Shown: piece after piece, positions 48,564-57,104 of the stretch
Numbering within the stretch: position 1 is the stretch's first letter
Layout of the letters: each line of letters begins with the position of its first letter
Origin: Pedobacter hiemivivus
GTDB taxonomy: Bacteria; Bacteroidota; Bacteroidia; Sphingobacteriales; Sphingobacteriaceae
Direction: 5' to 3'
Length of the DNA stretch: 64,000 nt
Assembly: GCF_004331685.1 (NCBI RefSeq)
Contig: NZ_SJSM01000004.1
Location: 248,001-312,000 of the forward strand
Program-made: the position numbers and the translations under genes
The notes under the pieces: model-generated
Database searches by the model: none
Told to the model about the DNA's origin: nothing
Seen by the model: the letters and a program-made list of their open reading frames with translations, nothing else

Positions 48564-49346
48564 CTATTTATCACTGGCAATTACTTTAGCCGCTCCTAAG
48601 ATTTTACCATTACTTTTGTCTTGTATAAGCCCCAGTACCTCCCACTGCTGACCATCTAGATCTTTAGGCAGTTTAATCGAAGTATTCCCGATTCCTGTTG
48701 CGTTTAGATTTACGATCTGTATACTTCTAACAATCTGTACATGAGATAGCCCACGCCCCGCATTTTCACCACGGACAACATTGCTATGCCCCGATTTCTG
48801 CACAATAGCAATCAGTAAACTAGTGTTTTTTATGGTCCCTTCCGCATGATAGGTCACCTTAACACCGGTATCGTCTTTCTGATGCTCCAGCCTGAGTATG
48901 GCACTGGGTTTAACCACCAATTGGGCAAGAATTGACTTGCGGATCCGCGACTCGTCCGTTCCTACAAATTCTTCCTGGCCATTAACCACTACCTGGGGTG
49001 TATAAATCGTTGATAAGTTGAACCATCGTCCATATTCCCCTTGCCTATCCGAATAAGCTGAGCTGCTAAAGGTATCCTTCCAACCCAGTCTATCCCAGTA
49101 ATCAACATGGTAAGCCAATAAATAAATCGGTTGATCACCAATCTCTTTTTGTAGCCTTTCCAATACTTCATCCGCAGGTGGGCAACTAGAACAGCCTTCT
49201 GATGTAAATAATTCTACCACAGCAAATCCTGCTCCCTTCGCCCCCGAAATAGCTCTTTTAGGCAGAAAAGTATTTAAATCAACAAATCCAAAAAGGAATA
49301 ATCCAACGGCTATATAGAAAACGGATAACCCTATTACCCTGATCAT
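48564..49346 (-). CDS. DUF1223-family exported thioredoxin-like protein (copy 2), 260 aa
   Basis: An N-terminal hydrophobic signal or anchor (MIRVIGLSVFYIAVGLFLFG) precedes the DUF1223 core: VVELFTSEGCSSCPPADEVL with Cys52-X2-Cys55, YLLAYHVDYWDRLGWKD, YTPQVVVNGQEEFVGTDESR. DUF1223 proteins have a thioredoxin-like fold; the CxxC suggests a thiol redox role in the periplasm. The start codon overlaps the stop of the preceding homologous gene by four bases. About half of the residues are shared with that copy, so this is a tandem duplication. Confidence 0.9.
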   Translation of the reverse strand: MIRVIGLSVFYIAVGLFLFGFVDLNTFLPKRAISGAKGAGFAVVELFTSEGCSSCPPADEVLERLQKEIGDQPIYLLAYHVDYWDRLGWKDTFSSSAYSDRQGEYGRWFNLSTIYTPQVVVNGQEEFVGTDESRIRKSILAQLVVKPSAILRLEHQKDDTGVKVTYHAEGTIKNTSLLIAIVQKSGHSNVVRGENAGRGLSHVQIVRSIQIVNLNATGIGNTSIKLPKDLDGQQWEVLGLIQDKSNGKILGAAKVIASDK

Positions 49347-50143
49347 CTCGCAGTCCTGGGGATTCCTTTCGAAAGGCGGACTGCCGAGGCAGCCCCCAAG
49401 ATTTCTCCAGTGTTGATATTCTGTACCAATCCTAATATTTCAAAATTCTGAGTATCAAAATCTTGAGGTAAAGCCACCCTAACCGTCCCCATTCCTTTCG
49501 AATTTAAGGATTGTATTTGGAGCTTTCGTACAATTTGGACATGCGCAAGTGAGCGACCAGCATTTTCGCCACGTGTTACCTTACTATGCGCAGTTTTTTG
49601 AACCACAGCAATCACCAGAGCACTACCTTTTGGCGCAGCTACAACCTGGTATTGTACATTGAGGTGGTTGTTTTCCTGTTTTGCCTGAATACTAAGTTCA
49701 ACGCTTGAATGCGTATTTAACTGTTTCGCAATGGCATGGCGAGCCGTTGACTCTTCTGATCCTATAAACTCAGCTTTGCCGTTTACAATAACCTGTGGCG
49801 TGTAGATTTGCGGTTTATTCAGCCATTCTCCGTATTGTCGCTGTCTTTCTGAATAAGCGGCATTACTAAAGGTATCTTTCCAACCTTGCCTGTCCCAGTA
49901 ATCAACATGGTAGGCCAATAAATAAATGGCTTTTCCAGCTGCTTCCTGTTGTAACCTGGCCATCAGGTCGTCGGCTGGCGGACAGCTTGAGCACCCCTCA
50001 GAGGTAAACAATTCCAATACGGCGAAACCTTTTCCCTCGCCCTTAGCAACATCGCGTTTAACATTTGTTGGAGACTGACCATATGCGGTTATACCAGCCA
50101 TAAAAAGACCGGATATCACGCCTAGAATTTTGAAAGTTTTCAT
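49343..50143 (-). CDS. DUF1223-family exported thioredoxin-like protein (copy 1), 266 aa
   Basis: A signal peptide (cleaved near TAYGQ) is followed by LELFTSEGCSSCPPADDLMA (Cys51-X2-Cys54), YLLAYHVDYWDRQGWKD and YTPQVIVNGKAEFIGSEES. The core is nearly identical in layout to the next gene, which starts within its stop codon. The two probably work together or on related partners. The C-terminus has a short basic tail (LSKGIPRTAR). Upstream, 172 bp away, a divergent Crp/Fnr regulator begins. Confidence 0.9.
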   Translation of the reverse strand: MKTFKILGVISGLFMAGITAYGQSPTNVKRDVAKGEGKGFAVLELFTSEGCSSCPPADDLMARLQQEAAGKAIYLLAYHVDYWDRQGWKDTFSNAAYSERQRQYGEWLNKPQIYTPQVIVNGKAEFIGSEESTARHAIAKQLNTHSSVELSIQAKQENNHLNVQYQVVAAPKGSALVIAVVQKTAHSKVTRGENAGRSLAHVQIVRKLQIQSLNSKGMGTVRVALPQDFDTQNFEILGLVQNINTGEILGAASAVRLSKGIPRTAR

Positions 50144-50314
50144 AACATTTATGCTTATTTGTTTACCAAAGCTATTTCAAAAGCAGTTCAATATTAAGCC
50201 CAAAACAGTTGATTCAGGCATAATACTATGGGAAGCAGGAATATCAGACCTTGAATTAGACAGGAACAAAAGATTTTTTCTATAACTTCGTTTCCAGCGA
50301 AGGAAGAAATAATT

Positions 50315-50890
50315 ATGTCAGAAATATTTAAAAATCATTTAAAAAAATTTATTGAAGTAAACGATGAAGAGTTCGCCGGTATTTTAGCTTTTTTCCAGGT
50401 TAAAACTGTCAAGAAGAAAGAGAATTTACTTATTGAAGGGCAAATTTGTAAATCGCATTATTTCGTCCTTAAAGGCTGCTTGCGAAATTTTTTTATAAAT
50501 GAAAAAGGCATTGAGCAAACTACTGACTTTGCGATTGAAAATTGGTGGATTACCGACAACTTTGCTTATGAACGAGGCTTGCCGACCGAATTTTATATTC
50601 AGGCAGTAGAAAATTCAGAGATTTTAATCATTAACCGTCAGTCTCAGGAAAAATTATTGATAGAATTCCCAAAGATGGAACGCTATTTCCGATTTATCTA
50701 CCAACGGGCTTATGCGGCATCACAGATACGCATTAAATATCTGTATGACTTTACTAAGGAGGAAATCTATCATCACCTGTGTAAAAGTCAACCTGAATTT
50801 GTACAACGGATACCACAATATTTAATCGCTTCTTTTTTGGGATTTACCCCAGAATATTTAAGCGAAATCAGAAATAAAAACCGTTCTTAA
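50315..50890 (+). CDS. Crp/Fnr-family regulator, 191 aa
   Basis: A cyclic-nucleotide-binding-like beta barrel (about 10-115: KKKENLLIEGQICKSHYFVL, FFINEKGIEQTTDFAIENWW) is followed by a long helix and a C-terminal helix-turn-helix with LIASFLGFTPEYLSEIR. This is the short Bacteroidota Crp type without a clear cAMP phosphate-binding Arg-Ser pair, so the ligand is uncertain. It is followed after 66 bp by an AhpD-like gene on the same strand that it may control. Confidence 0.88.
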   Translation: MSEIFKNHLKKFIEVNDEEFAGILAFFQVKTVKKKENLLIEGQICKSHYFVLKGCLRNFFINEKGIEQTTDFAIENWWITDNFAYERGLPTEFYIQAVENSEILIINRQSQEKLLIEFPKMERYFRFIYQRAYAASQIRIKYLYDFTKEEIYHHLCKSQPEFVQRIPQYLIASFLGFTPEYLSEIRNKNRS

Positions 50891-50956
50891 ACTGGTTTAA
50901 GATTTTTTGATTTTCTATTTCCCAATTTTGTCTTGTTAATTTAAAACAATATAAAA

Positions 50957-51397
50957 ATGGAAAAGAGAATAGACATCAATGAAATTCAGCCTCAGGCATA
51001 TAAAGCTATGTATGCTTTGGAAGGTTATCTTGCAACAACCGAATTGTCCAAAACTCATAAAGAACTCATAAAAATTCGTGCTTCTCAAATTAATGGTTGT
51101 GCATTTTGTATTGATATGCACACCAAAGACGCGCTGAAACACGGAGAAACCACACAACGTATTTTTCTACTTAATGCCTGGCGCGAGGCCGATTTATTTA
51201 CTGAAGAAGAAAAAGTGATTTTGGCCATGACTGAAGAAATCACATTAATTCATAACCATGGCTTATCTGCTGAAACCTACAAAAAAGCAACCGAGTTTTT
51301 TAATGAAAATAACATCGCTCAAATTATTATGGCAATCGTAACCATCAATGCATGGAATAGAATTGCAATAAGCACAGAGATGAAACCCGCAAAATAA
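50957..51397 (+). CDS. Carboxymuconolactone decarboxylase/AhpD-like alkylhydroperoxidase, 146 aa
   Basis: The AhpD core is KIRASQINGCAFCIDMHTKD with Cys48-X2-Cys51 and His55, followed by LNAWREADLFTEEEKVILAM and IAQIIMAIVTINAWNRIAIS. The family reduces peroxides through the vicinal Cys pair, or serves other thiol chemistry. The length is normal. It is placed after a Crp/Fnr regulator, in a region with other redox genes (Ohr, DUF1223, pirin). Start at ATG 50957. Confidence 0.92.
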   Translation: MEKRIDINEIQPQAYKAMYALEGYLATTELSKTHKELIKIRASQINGCAFCIDMHTKDALKHGETTQRIFLLNAWREADLFTEEEKVILAMTEEITLIHNHGLSAETYKKATEFFNENNIAQIIMAIVTINAWNRIAISTEMKPAK

Positions 51398-51447
51398 TTC
51401 GACAGCCTTTATTTACCCTACTTTTTAAGATAATGGATACGATATGC

Positions 51448-52420
51448 TCATTTTTGTCTGGAAGCCAAATAATCTAAAACACTTCCAATAAGCAGCGTAA
51501 CAGCACCGATCTCAAAAAGTAGTAAATAGGAATGAGTAGTAGAAAAGATAAACGTGAGCAGGTATGCGGTTCCGGCGTGCGTTAGCGAAAAATATATGGT
51601 CATTATGCTCCAAACCTGTTTCTGCTGATCATGCCCCACCAGCTCACTGGTTCGTCCAGAAGCAAGTGATGTGATACCGAGTGCAAGACTGCCAACAAAA
51701 ATACTGGATAGGGTTAGGCTCCAGGTTGCGGTAGAAATTAATGGCAGCACCACCCCCACTGCTTTGACCAGCAAACTGATCCGTATGCTTTTGGCAAAAC
51801 CGATCCGGTCGGCAATAAAGCCTGTTATCACGGGCCCCAATGCCGCTGAAGCCCCTAATATGATCCAGAACTGTGTACCGGCGGTTATTCCCCGTCCTAA
51901 ACCGCGGCTGATAAAATCAACCCAGAATACGGTGTGTGGAACAAAGCCTACCGCATTACAGGCATATGATATAACCAGAAAAGATGAGGCCACCTACCAG
52001 TCCCTTTTTATCCGCGGCAGTATACTTAAAAATCGTTGGCGCGGTTATCACCATGATCACCCCACCAGCAAGCCCCGCCAGCAACCTGATCAGAAAATAA
52101 AGCCCAAAATCCAAGGGAAAGGCGCACAATACGAAAGATAGGATTACAGAGAAAAGCATTATCCTTATCAGCGTTATCGATGGAACGATACGATTTAGCC
52201 TGGTCCCCATAAGTGAGCCTAAAATATAACCGGTCAGATTTGCTGCACCTATGTAATCGGCCTGTTCCACAGAGAACCATTTGGCCTCAACCAATCCTGG
52301 AATTAAAGGCGGGTAGCCGAACCTGCCAAGTCCAATAGCAATGAGTAAGGTTGCAAAGCCGGTAAATCCAGTTTGATAATCTGTAATTTTGTTGCTAAAG
52401 CTAGTCGTAATCGTATTCAT
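51448..52420 (-). pseudogene. YbfB/YjiJ-type MFS transporter, broken by an internal deletion and frameshift
   Basis: The 5' part (52420 to about 51960) encodes five membrane helices with GLGRFGYPPLIPGL, GAANLTGYILGSLMG and KKGLVGGLIFSG, then runs into a stop (YIICL end). The 3' part, in another frame (51993 to 51448), continues with VISYACNAVGFVPHTVFWVD and six helices to the end. From memory of the family, about 60-70 residues (TM6 and the central loop) between GLIFSG and the SYACNAVG segment are missing, so a deletion near 51965-51985 removed them and shifted the frame. The joined product would be about 324 instead of about 390-400 aa. Divergent from a LysR regulator. Confidence 0.8.
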
Positions 52421-52464
52421 AACACAAAAATACGCACACAAAATAACCTGTAAAAACGATTAAA

Positions 52465-52484
52465 AATGATAACTTTGTATCATT
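52465..52484 (+). promoter_or_regulatory. LysR-type operator overlapping the -7 element TAACTTTG
   Basis: The inverted repeat AATGATA-N6-TATCATT (52465-52484) encloses the -7 match TAACTTTG (52470-52477). TTAAAAATGAT is also directly repeated 23 bp apart (52460 and 52483). It lies just before the LysR ATG (52499) and in front of the divergent MFS gene, the classical place for LysR binding and autorepression. Confidence 0.6.
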
Positions 52485-52498
52485 AAAAATGATTAACA

Positions 52499-53380
52499 AT
52501 GAACATCAACGATCTGATCATCTTCCAATCGGTTGCCGAACACAGCAGCTTTACCAAAGCAGCGGCAGCGAGTAACACCGTGCAATCTAATGTAACTGCA
52601 AGGATCAAGTTTCTTGAAAGCGAGTTCAATACCACTCTTTTTGAGCGGACGCCAAAAAAGATAAATCTCACCGAATCGGGAATTGAGCTTTTAAAAACGA
52701 CAAAAGAGATACTGCTTTTGATCGAAAAGGCGAAAAAATCGATCTCTAATGTTGACCAGGAACTGAAGGGCCTCATCAAAATAGGCTGTATTCATACCAC
52801 AGCCGCATTGAGACTTCCGGGAATACTGGCGGGTTTCAACGAAAAGTTTCCGGAGGTAGATTTTAAGCTGAAAACCGGAACAACAGCCATGCTGGTGACC
52901 GATGTGCTAGCGCACAAGCTGGATGGCGCTTTTGTTGCTGGCCAGGTAGATGACCTGAACCTGAGCGTAACACCAATCGTGACAGAGCAGCTGGGCGTTG
53001 TAACTTCCTCATTAATTGACTCGATAGAAAGCCTTTTTGAAGGTAAAAAGCCCATTAAGATAATTGTTTTTAGTGATGGCTGCTCTTACCGCAGGCAATT
53101 TGAATCCTATCTAAAGGCCTATACGAATAAAAAACTAACGGTCATTGAACATGACACGCTGGAGGGAATATTGAATGCGACTGAAGCTGGAGCCGGAATA
53201 ACCCTCCTGCCACAGGAGCTAATTCATAAGCATTACCGTTATAAGGACCTGCGGGTATTTCCCCTACCAAAAGGAATGTCGGAAGTGACTACCTATTTTA
53301 TCAAAAGAAACGATATTATGGTTAGCGAAGCATACCAAACCTTCTTTGAAATGATGGTAGGGGGATATAAATTTTATTAG
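52499..53380 (+). CDS. LysR-family transcriptional regulator, 293 aa
   Basis: The N-terminal winged helix-turn-helix (MNINDLIIFQSVAEHSSFTK, AASNTVQSNVTARIKFLESE, FNTTLFERTPKKINLTESG) is followed by a LysR substrate-binding domain (about 90-290: IKIGCIHTTAALRLPGILAG, GAFVAGQVDDLNLSVTPIVT). It is divergent from the broken YbfB-type MFS gene, which such LysR genes usually control, and carries a palindrome overlapping its own -7 element. The gene itself appears intact. The inducer is unknown. Confidence 0.94.
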   Translation: MNINDLIIFQSVAEHSSFTKAAAASNTVQSNVTARIKFLESEFNTTLFERTPKKINLTESGIELLKTTKEILLLIEKAKKSISNVDQELKGLIKIGCIHTTAALRLPGILAGFNEKFPEVDFKLKTGTTAMLVTDVLAHKLDGAFVAGQVDDLNLSVTPIVTEQLGVVTSSLIDSIESLFEGKKPIKIIVFSDGCSYRRQFESYLKAYTNKKLTVIEHDTLEGILNATEAGAGITLLPQELIHKHYRYKDLRVFPLPKGMSEVTTYFIKRNDIMVSEAYQTFFEMMVGGYKFY

Positions 53381-53417
53381 CTTTGTTTAATAAACAAGGA
53401 ACTACTATAGATATAGT

Positions 53418-54002
53418 ATGCACGAACAACTGATAAAATACATCACAGCACACTCGACAACGCCACTTACAGCTGCTGAGGTCGAAATGATCAAAGAAAT
53501 ATTCGTCCCTAAGCACTTTCGAAAGCGAGAATATCTTTTACAACAGAACGAAATATGCAAATACGCGGCATTCATTATTAAAGGTGCCATGCGGCAATAT
53601 AGCGTAGATGATAAAGGAGCTGAGCACATTACCTATCTAACGCTGGAAAACTGGTGGGCGGTTGACCGGGAAAGTTTTACCATGTTGACCCCATCAAATT
53701 ATTACATTGATGCCTGGGAACCCACTGATGCCCTGCTCATCACAAAAGCTGATTCCATAAAATATATGGATACCATTCCGGCAATGCGGGAGTTGACACA
53801 GGTACTAAACGAAAAAAATGCATTTGCGTTATTGAACAGAGTAAATTCCAACATCAGCTTATCCGCTGAACAACGCTACGACAGAATCCAGAAGACCTAC
53901 CCAAAATATCTGCAACGCTTTCCACTGCATATTATCGCTTCTTATCTGGGGATTACAAAAGAAACCCTGAGCAGGATCCGCAGTCAGCAGGCAAAAAAAT
54001 AA
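53418..54002 (+). CDS. Crp/Fnr-family regulator, 194 aa
   Basis: The cNMP-binding-like domain (about 15-120: FRKREYLLQQNEICKYAAFI, GAMRQYSVDDKGAEHITYLT, LENWWAVDRESF) and C-terminal helix-turn-helix (PLHIIASYLGITKETLSRIR) are complete. It is similar in layout to the regulator at 50315. It is followed after about 45 to 117 bp by a pirin gene on the same strand, its likely target. The previous gene (LysR) ends 37 bp before its ATG. Confidence 0.9.
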   Translation: MHEQLIKYITAHSTTPLTAAEVEMIKEIFVPKHFRKREYLLQQNEICKYAAFIIKGAMRQYSVDDKGAEHITYLTLENWWAVDRESFTMLTPSNYYIDAWEPTDALLITKADSIKYMDTIPAMRELTQVLNEKNAFALLNRVNSNISLSAEQRYDRIQKTYPKYLQRFPLHIIASYLGITKETLSRIRSQQAKK

Positions 54003-54119
54003 CCCCTCCCCTTATAGGTAAACGTTGACAAATGTTAACGGAATTAAATGAGAAATGTCATCGTTTCTGCACTTTGCTTGGTCTATTATTGTACAGTAAA
54101 TAATTTAATAGATCCAGAA

Positions 54120-54983
54120 ATGAAAAAGCAGATAATTTCATACGTTCAGGGAGAAAGGGCCGATATTGGTGAAATCATGATCAACAGGGTTTTGCCCAAC
54201 AGATATGCCAATAAGGTTGGGTCTTTTGTTTTTCTCGACCACGTTTTGCCAGTTGTTAAAAAGGAGGTAATGAGGGCCAACGAGGGTAAAGCCCATCCTC
54301 ACCGCGGCATTGCAACATTGACCTACGTACTACAGGGAGAAGCTGAACATTTTGACAGTCGCGGCAACCGGGCAACCATATACTCTGGTGGCGCACAATG
54401 GATGAAGGCAGCTAATGGCATCATACATGATGAAACATTGAATGTAGATTCCAAAACAAAAAGTCCTTACATACACGGCTTCCAGTTCTGGATAAACCTG
54501 CCTGCAAAAACCAAAAAAGAAGAGCCCGAATATATGGCTGTTCAGGCATCAGAAATTCCGTACCTGGAACTGACTGAGGACAGCGGTTGGATAAAAGTTG
54601 TTGCGGGAGCATATGGAAACATGGTCTCTAAGATCCCCAGCTATTCCGAGCAATTTCTATTCCATGTAAATTTGAAGGCTGGAAAACAGTTTGTTCTTCA
54701 AACGGAAGAAAAGCTAGAATATGCCGCATTTCTTTTGCAATCTGGCGCGAGTATCAACGAAACCCGGTTCAATGCTGGCGACTTCATTAAATTTGATAGG
54801 GATCGGGGAACAATTGAGGTCTTCAACACTTCACAATCAGCTATTGATATCATTCTTTTCGGCGGAGCAGAATATACCGAGCCTGTTGTAGCACAGGGCC
54901 CATTTGTAATGAACACCGAACAAGAAATTGCCGAGGCCTATCATGATTTTCATGCTGGCAAATATGGAAACGTAGTGTACTAA
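54120..54983 (+). CDS. Pirin-family protein, about 287 aa
   Basis: The frame begins at 54048, but the ATG at 54120 (MKKQIISYVQGERADIGEI) gives the normal N-terminus; the first 24 codons look like leader. Metal ligands are His83 and His85 in KAHPHRGIATLTYVLQGE and His127 with Glu129 in NGIIHDETL (numbered from 54048), the four ligands of pirin. YIHGFQFWINLPAKTKKEEP and EVFNTSQSAIDIILFGG continue the two-cupin fold. Bacterial pirins can have quercetinase activity or bind partners; the role here is open. It follows a Crp/Fnr gene. Confidence 0.92.
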   Translation: MKKQIISYVQGERADIGEIMINRVLPNRYANKVGSFVFLDHVLPVVKKEVMRANEGKAHPHRGIATLTYVLQGEAEHFDSRGNRATIYSGGAQWMKAANGIIHDETLNVDSKTKSPYIHGFQFWINLPAKTKKEEPEYMAVQASEIPYLELTEDSGWIKVVAGAYGNMVSKIPSYSEQFLFHVNLKAGKQFVLQTEEKLEYAAFLLQSGASINETRFNAGDFIKFDRDRGTIEVFNTSQSAIDIILFGGAEYTEPVVAQGPFVMNTEQEIAEAYHDFHAGKYGNVVY

Positions 54984-55046
54984 ACCAACTAGCTCGTCCC
55001 TGTCCAGATGGCATGGGCGAGCGGGTTGATACCACATAGTTTTATT

Positions 55047-55943
55047 TTAGTTCAAAAACTGTTCTCTATATTGAACCGGAGTAAGACCGACCTCCTTCTT
55101 AAACAGCCTTGAAAAATAAGGAGGATTTTCAAAGCCCAGCTGATAAGCAGTTTGCGCAACCGTATTATCCGTACTCATCAATATATTTTTAGCCTCATTA
55201 ATTAAGAAAAGGTGGATGTGATCCAAAGCTGCCTTACCTGTCTCCTGTTTAAGCAGATCACTCAAATAACGAGCCGAAATACTCAATTGCTCCGCCATAT
55301 ATTTAACAGTTGGCAGTCCCTCCTTTTCCAGATTTCCACTTTCAAAATACGCCTTTAAAGTATCGTTGAACTTAGAAATAATGGTTCCGGAAAATACATT
55401 CCGGTTTAAAAACTGTCGCTTGTAAAACCGCTGTGCATATTTCAGGATGGAGTCAATATGAGTAATCATGATGTCTTTGGTATATTCATCCTGATTGTTG
55501 TTGTATTCTCCCTGAATTTTGCGATACAAATCCCAGATGATCTCCTCCTCTTTGGGCGACAAATGCAAAGCTTCATTTACTTCATAATCGAAATAACCAT
55601 ACTTTTTGATTTCGACATGGAGCGCATGGTTCAGCAAAAAATCCTCATGGATATAAATGATAAAACCTTCTTCTTCCAGTTCAATATTTTCGAGCTTAAT
55701 AATCTGCCTTGGCTTTACAAAAGATAGAGAGCCGTTATCGTGGTCATATTTTGTTTTACCATAAAGAAAGGTGCCCGACTTCATTTTTTTAAGCGCAATC
55801 ATATAAAAATCGCTTGTAAACTCAGTATAAGCAAGCGAACAGGCGTTTAACTGCGAACAGGTAATCAGGCCTAACAAAGGGTTTTCCGGTGCCGGAAAGC
55901 CATTTAAACTGTATAATTCACTAATTGTTCTAAAATGTTTCAT
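55047..55943 (-). CDS. AraC-family regulator with cupin-like N-terminus, 298 aa
   Basis: The N-terminal ligand domain (about 1-180: FMIALKKMKSGTFLYGKTKY-like strands, IIYIHEDFLLNHAL) and C-terminal AraC DNA-binding domain (about 200-298: PTVKYMAEQLSISARYLSDL, TVAQTAYQLGFENPPYFSRL, VGLTPVQYREQF) are complete. This is the Bacteroidota AraC group often found beside short-chain dehydrogenases. The SDR gene lies upstream on the same strand, with its stop at 56019. The effector is unknown. Confidence 0.93.
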   Translation of the reverse strand: MKHFRTISELYSLNGFPAPENPLLGLITCSQLNACSLAYTEFTSDFYMIALKKMKSGTFLYGKTKYDHDNGSLSFVKPRQIIKLENIELEEEGFIIYIHEDFLLNHALHVEIKKYGYFDYEVNEALHLSPKEEEIIWDLYRKIQGEYNNNQDEYTKDIMITHIDSILKYAQRFYKRQFLNRNVFSGTIISKFNDTLKAYFESGNLEKEGLPTVKYMAEQLSISARYLSDLLKQETGKAALDHIHLFLINEAKNILMSTDNTVAQTAYQLGFENPPYFSRLFKKEVGLTPVQYREQFLN

Positions 55944-56018
55944 AGCTCTATACTTACAAAATAAGAAAAACCTACGTCAAACAACATAGATTTTTCTTAA
56001 AACTGTCTTTAAATTTAC

Positions 56019-56834
56019 TTAACCGTGTGCTGCCACCGATACTTCATTCCATGCTTCCCACTGGCTTAACCGATCCGCGTAAACCTGGTTTATCCAAGGC
56101 AATGCAGTCTTACCGAAGAAAATACGAAGAGGAGGCACTTCCTCATCCACAACTTTTAAGATCGCATCGGCAGTAGCATCCGGATTACCGAAGGGCATAT
56201 TTTTCAGTTCTTCGTACACCACAGCTCGCAGTCCATCATAAACATCAATAGGTTTGCTATGTACAGCCGAAGCGCCAGACCAGTCAGTAGAATAACCAAC
56301 CGGTTCAACTAAAGTTGTATGAATTCCGAAAGCCTTTATCTCTGCTGCCATCGCTTCACTCATGGCTTCAACAGCCCATTTCGAAGCATTGTATAAACCC
56401 AGGTTCGGAATTGAGGCTATGCCCAAAACACTAGATACCTGAATGATATGCCCATGCCCCTGGTTTCTCATCAACGGTATTGCGGCCTGACTAACCCATA
56501 AAGTACCAAAAACATTAGCTTCAAACTGCTCCCGCGCTTCCTGTTCAGAGGCTTCTTCAATCGTACCAAACAGACCATAGCCCGCATTGTTAATCACCAC
56601 ATCCAGTACACCAAAATGAGCATGCGCTTTACCCAAGACCTCAAAAGTTTGTGTCCTGTCAGTTACATCCAACTCAAGGGTAAGCACCGAACTTCCATAT
56701 GCTTCTGCTAAATCCTTTAAGGAGTCAATATTTCTAGCAGTAGCAATTACATTGTCGCCACGTTTTAAAAAGGCTTCTGCCCATATTTTTCCGAATCCGC
56801 GTGAAGCTCCGGTTATTAAAATTGTCTTTTTCAT
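56019..56834 (-). CDS. Short-chain dehydrogenase/reductase, 271 aa
   Basis: The ATG at 56834 starts MKKTILITGASRGFGKIWAE, with the NAD(P)-binding TGASRGFG motif; the longer frame to 56915 adds 27 unlikely residues. DVVINNAGYGLFG (NNAG motif), the catalytic Ser in IIQVSSVLGIA, and Tyr-X3-Lys in LYNASKWAVEAM complete a classical SDR. Tail residues EAWNEVSVAAHG are polar. It reduces or oxidises an unknown carbonyl substrate in the cytoplasm. It precedes an AraC regulator gene by 75 bp on the same strand. Confidence 0.93.
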   Translation of the reverse strand: MKKTILITGASRGFGKIWAEAFLKRGDNVIATARNIDSLKDLAEAYGSSVLTLELDVTDRTQTFEVLGKAHAHFGVLDVVINNAGYGLFGTIEEASEQEAREQFEANVFGTLWVSQAAIPLMRNQGHGHIIQVSSVLGIASIPNLGLYNASKWAVEAMSEAMAAEIKAFGIHTTLVEPVGYSTDWSGASAVHSKPIDVYDGLRAVVYEELKNMPFGNPDATADAILKVVDEEVPPLRIFFGKTALPWINQVYADRLSQWEAWNEVSVAAHG

Positions 56835-57020
56835 CAGTATATATTTTTTGATGATGTAAAGGTACCGCAGCAATGCAGCGGTACCTTTATACAAAAGGAG
56901 GAATGTATGATACAAATTCCCGTTTAGGGTGTACCATTAGTTGTTTTGTCCAGTTCGTTCTGTTTTTTCAATACATTCCACGGAGTATATTCCTCACTTA
57001 TCTGTTTAAATAAGAATAAA

Positions 57021-57049
57021 AAAGCGCGTGTTTTAAAAACACGCGCTTT
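57021..57049 (-). terminator. Rho-independent terminator of the SusC-SusD-DUF1735-M16 operon
   Basis: AAAGCGCGTGTTTT (57021-57034) pairs exactly with AAAACACGCGCTTT (57036-57049). On the minus strand it is followed by TTTATTC after the CTTT, so a U-rich tail exists only in that direction. It lies 56 bp after the M16 protease stop at 57105. Confidence 0.88.
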
Positions 57050-57104
57050 CGCACTTACGGAAGGGTACCTAGAAGCCCGCTAGAACATTTGAAGGTTAAA
57101 AAAT

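Noticed and set aside
52026..52280. Separate small genes inside the broken MFS locus
   Set aside because: They are out-of-frame reads of the transporter; its helices are continuous in the main frame.
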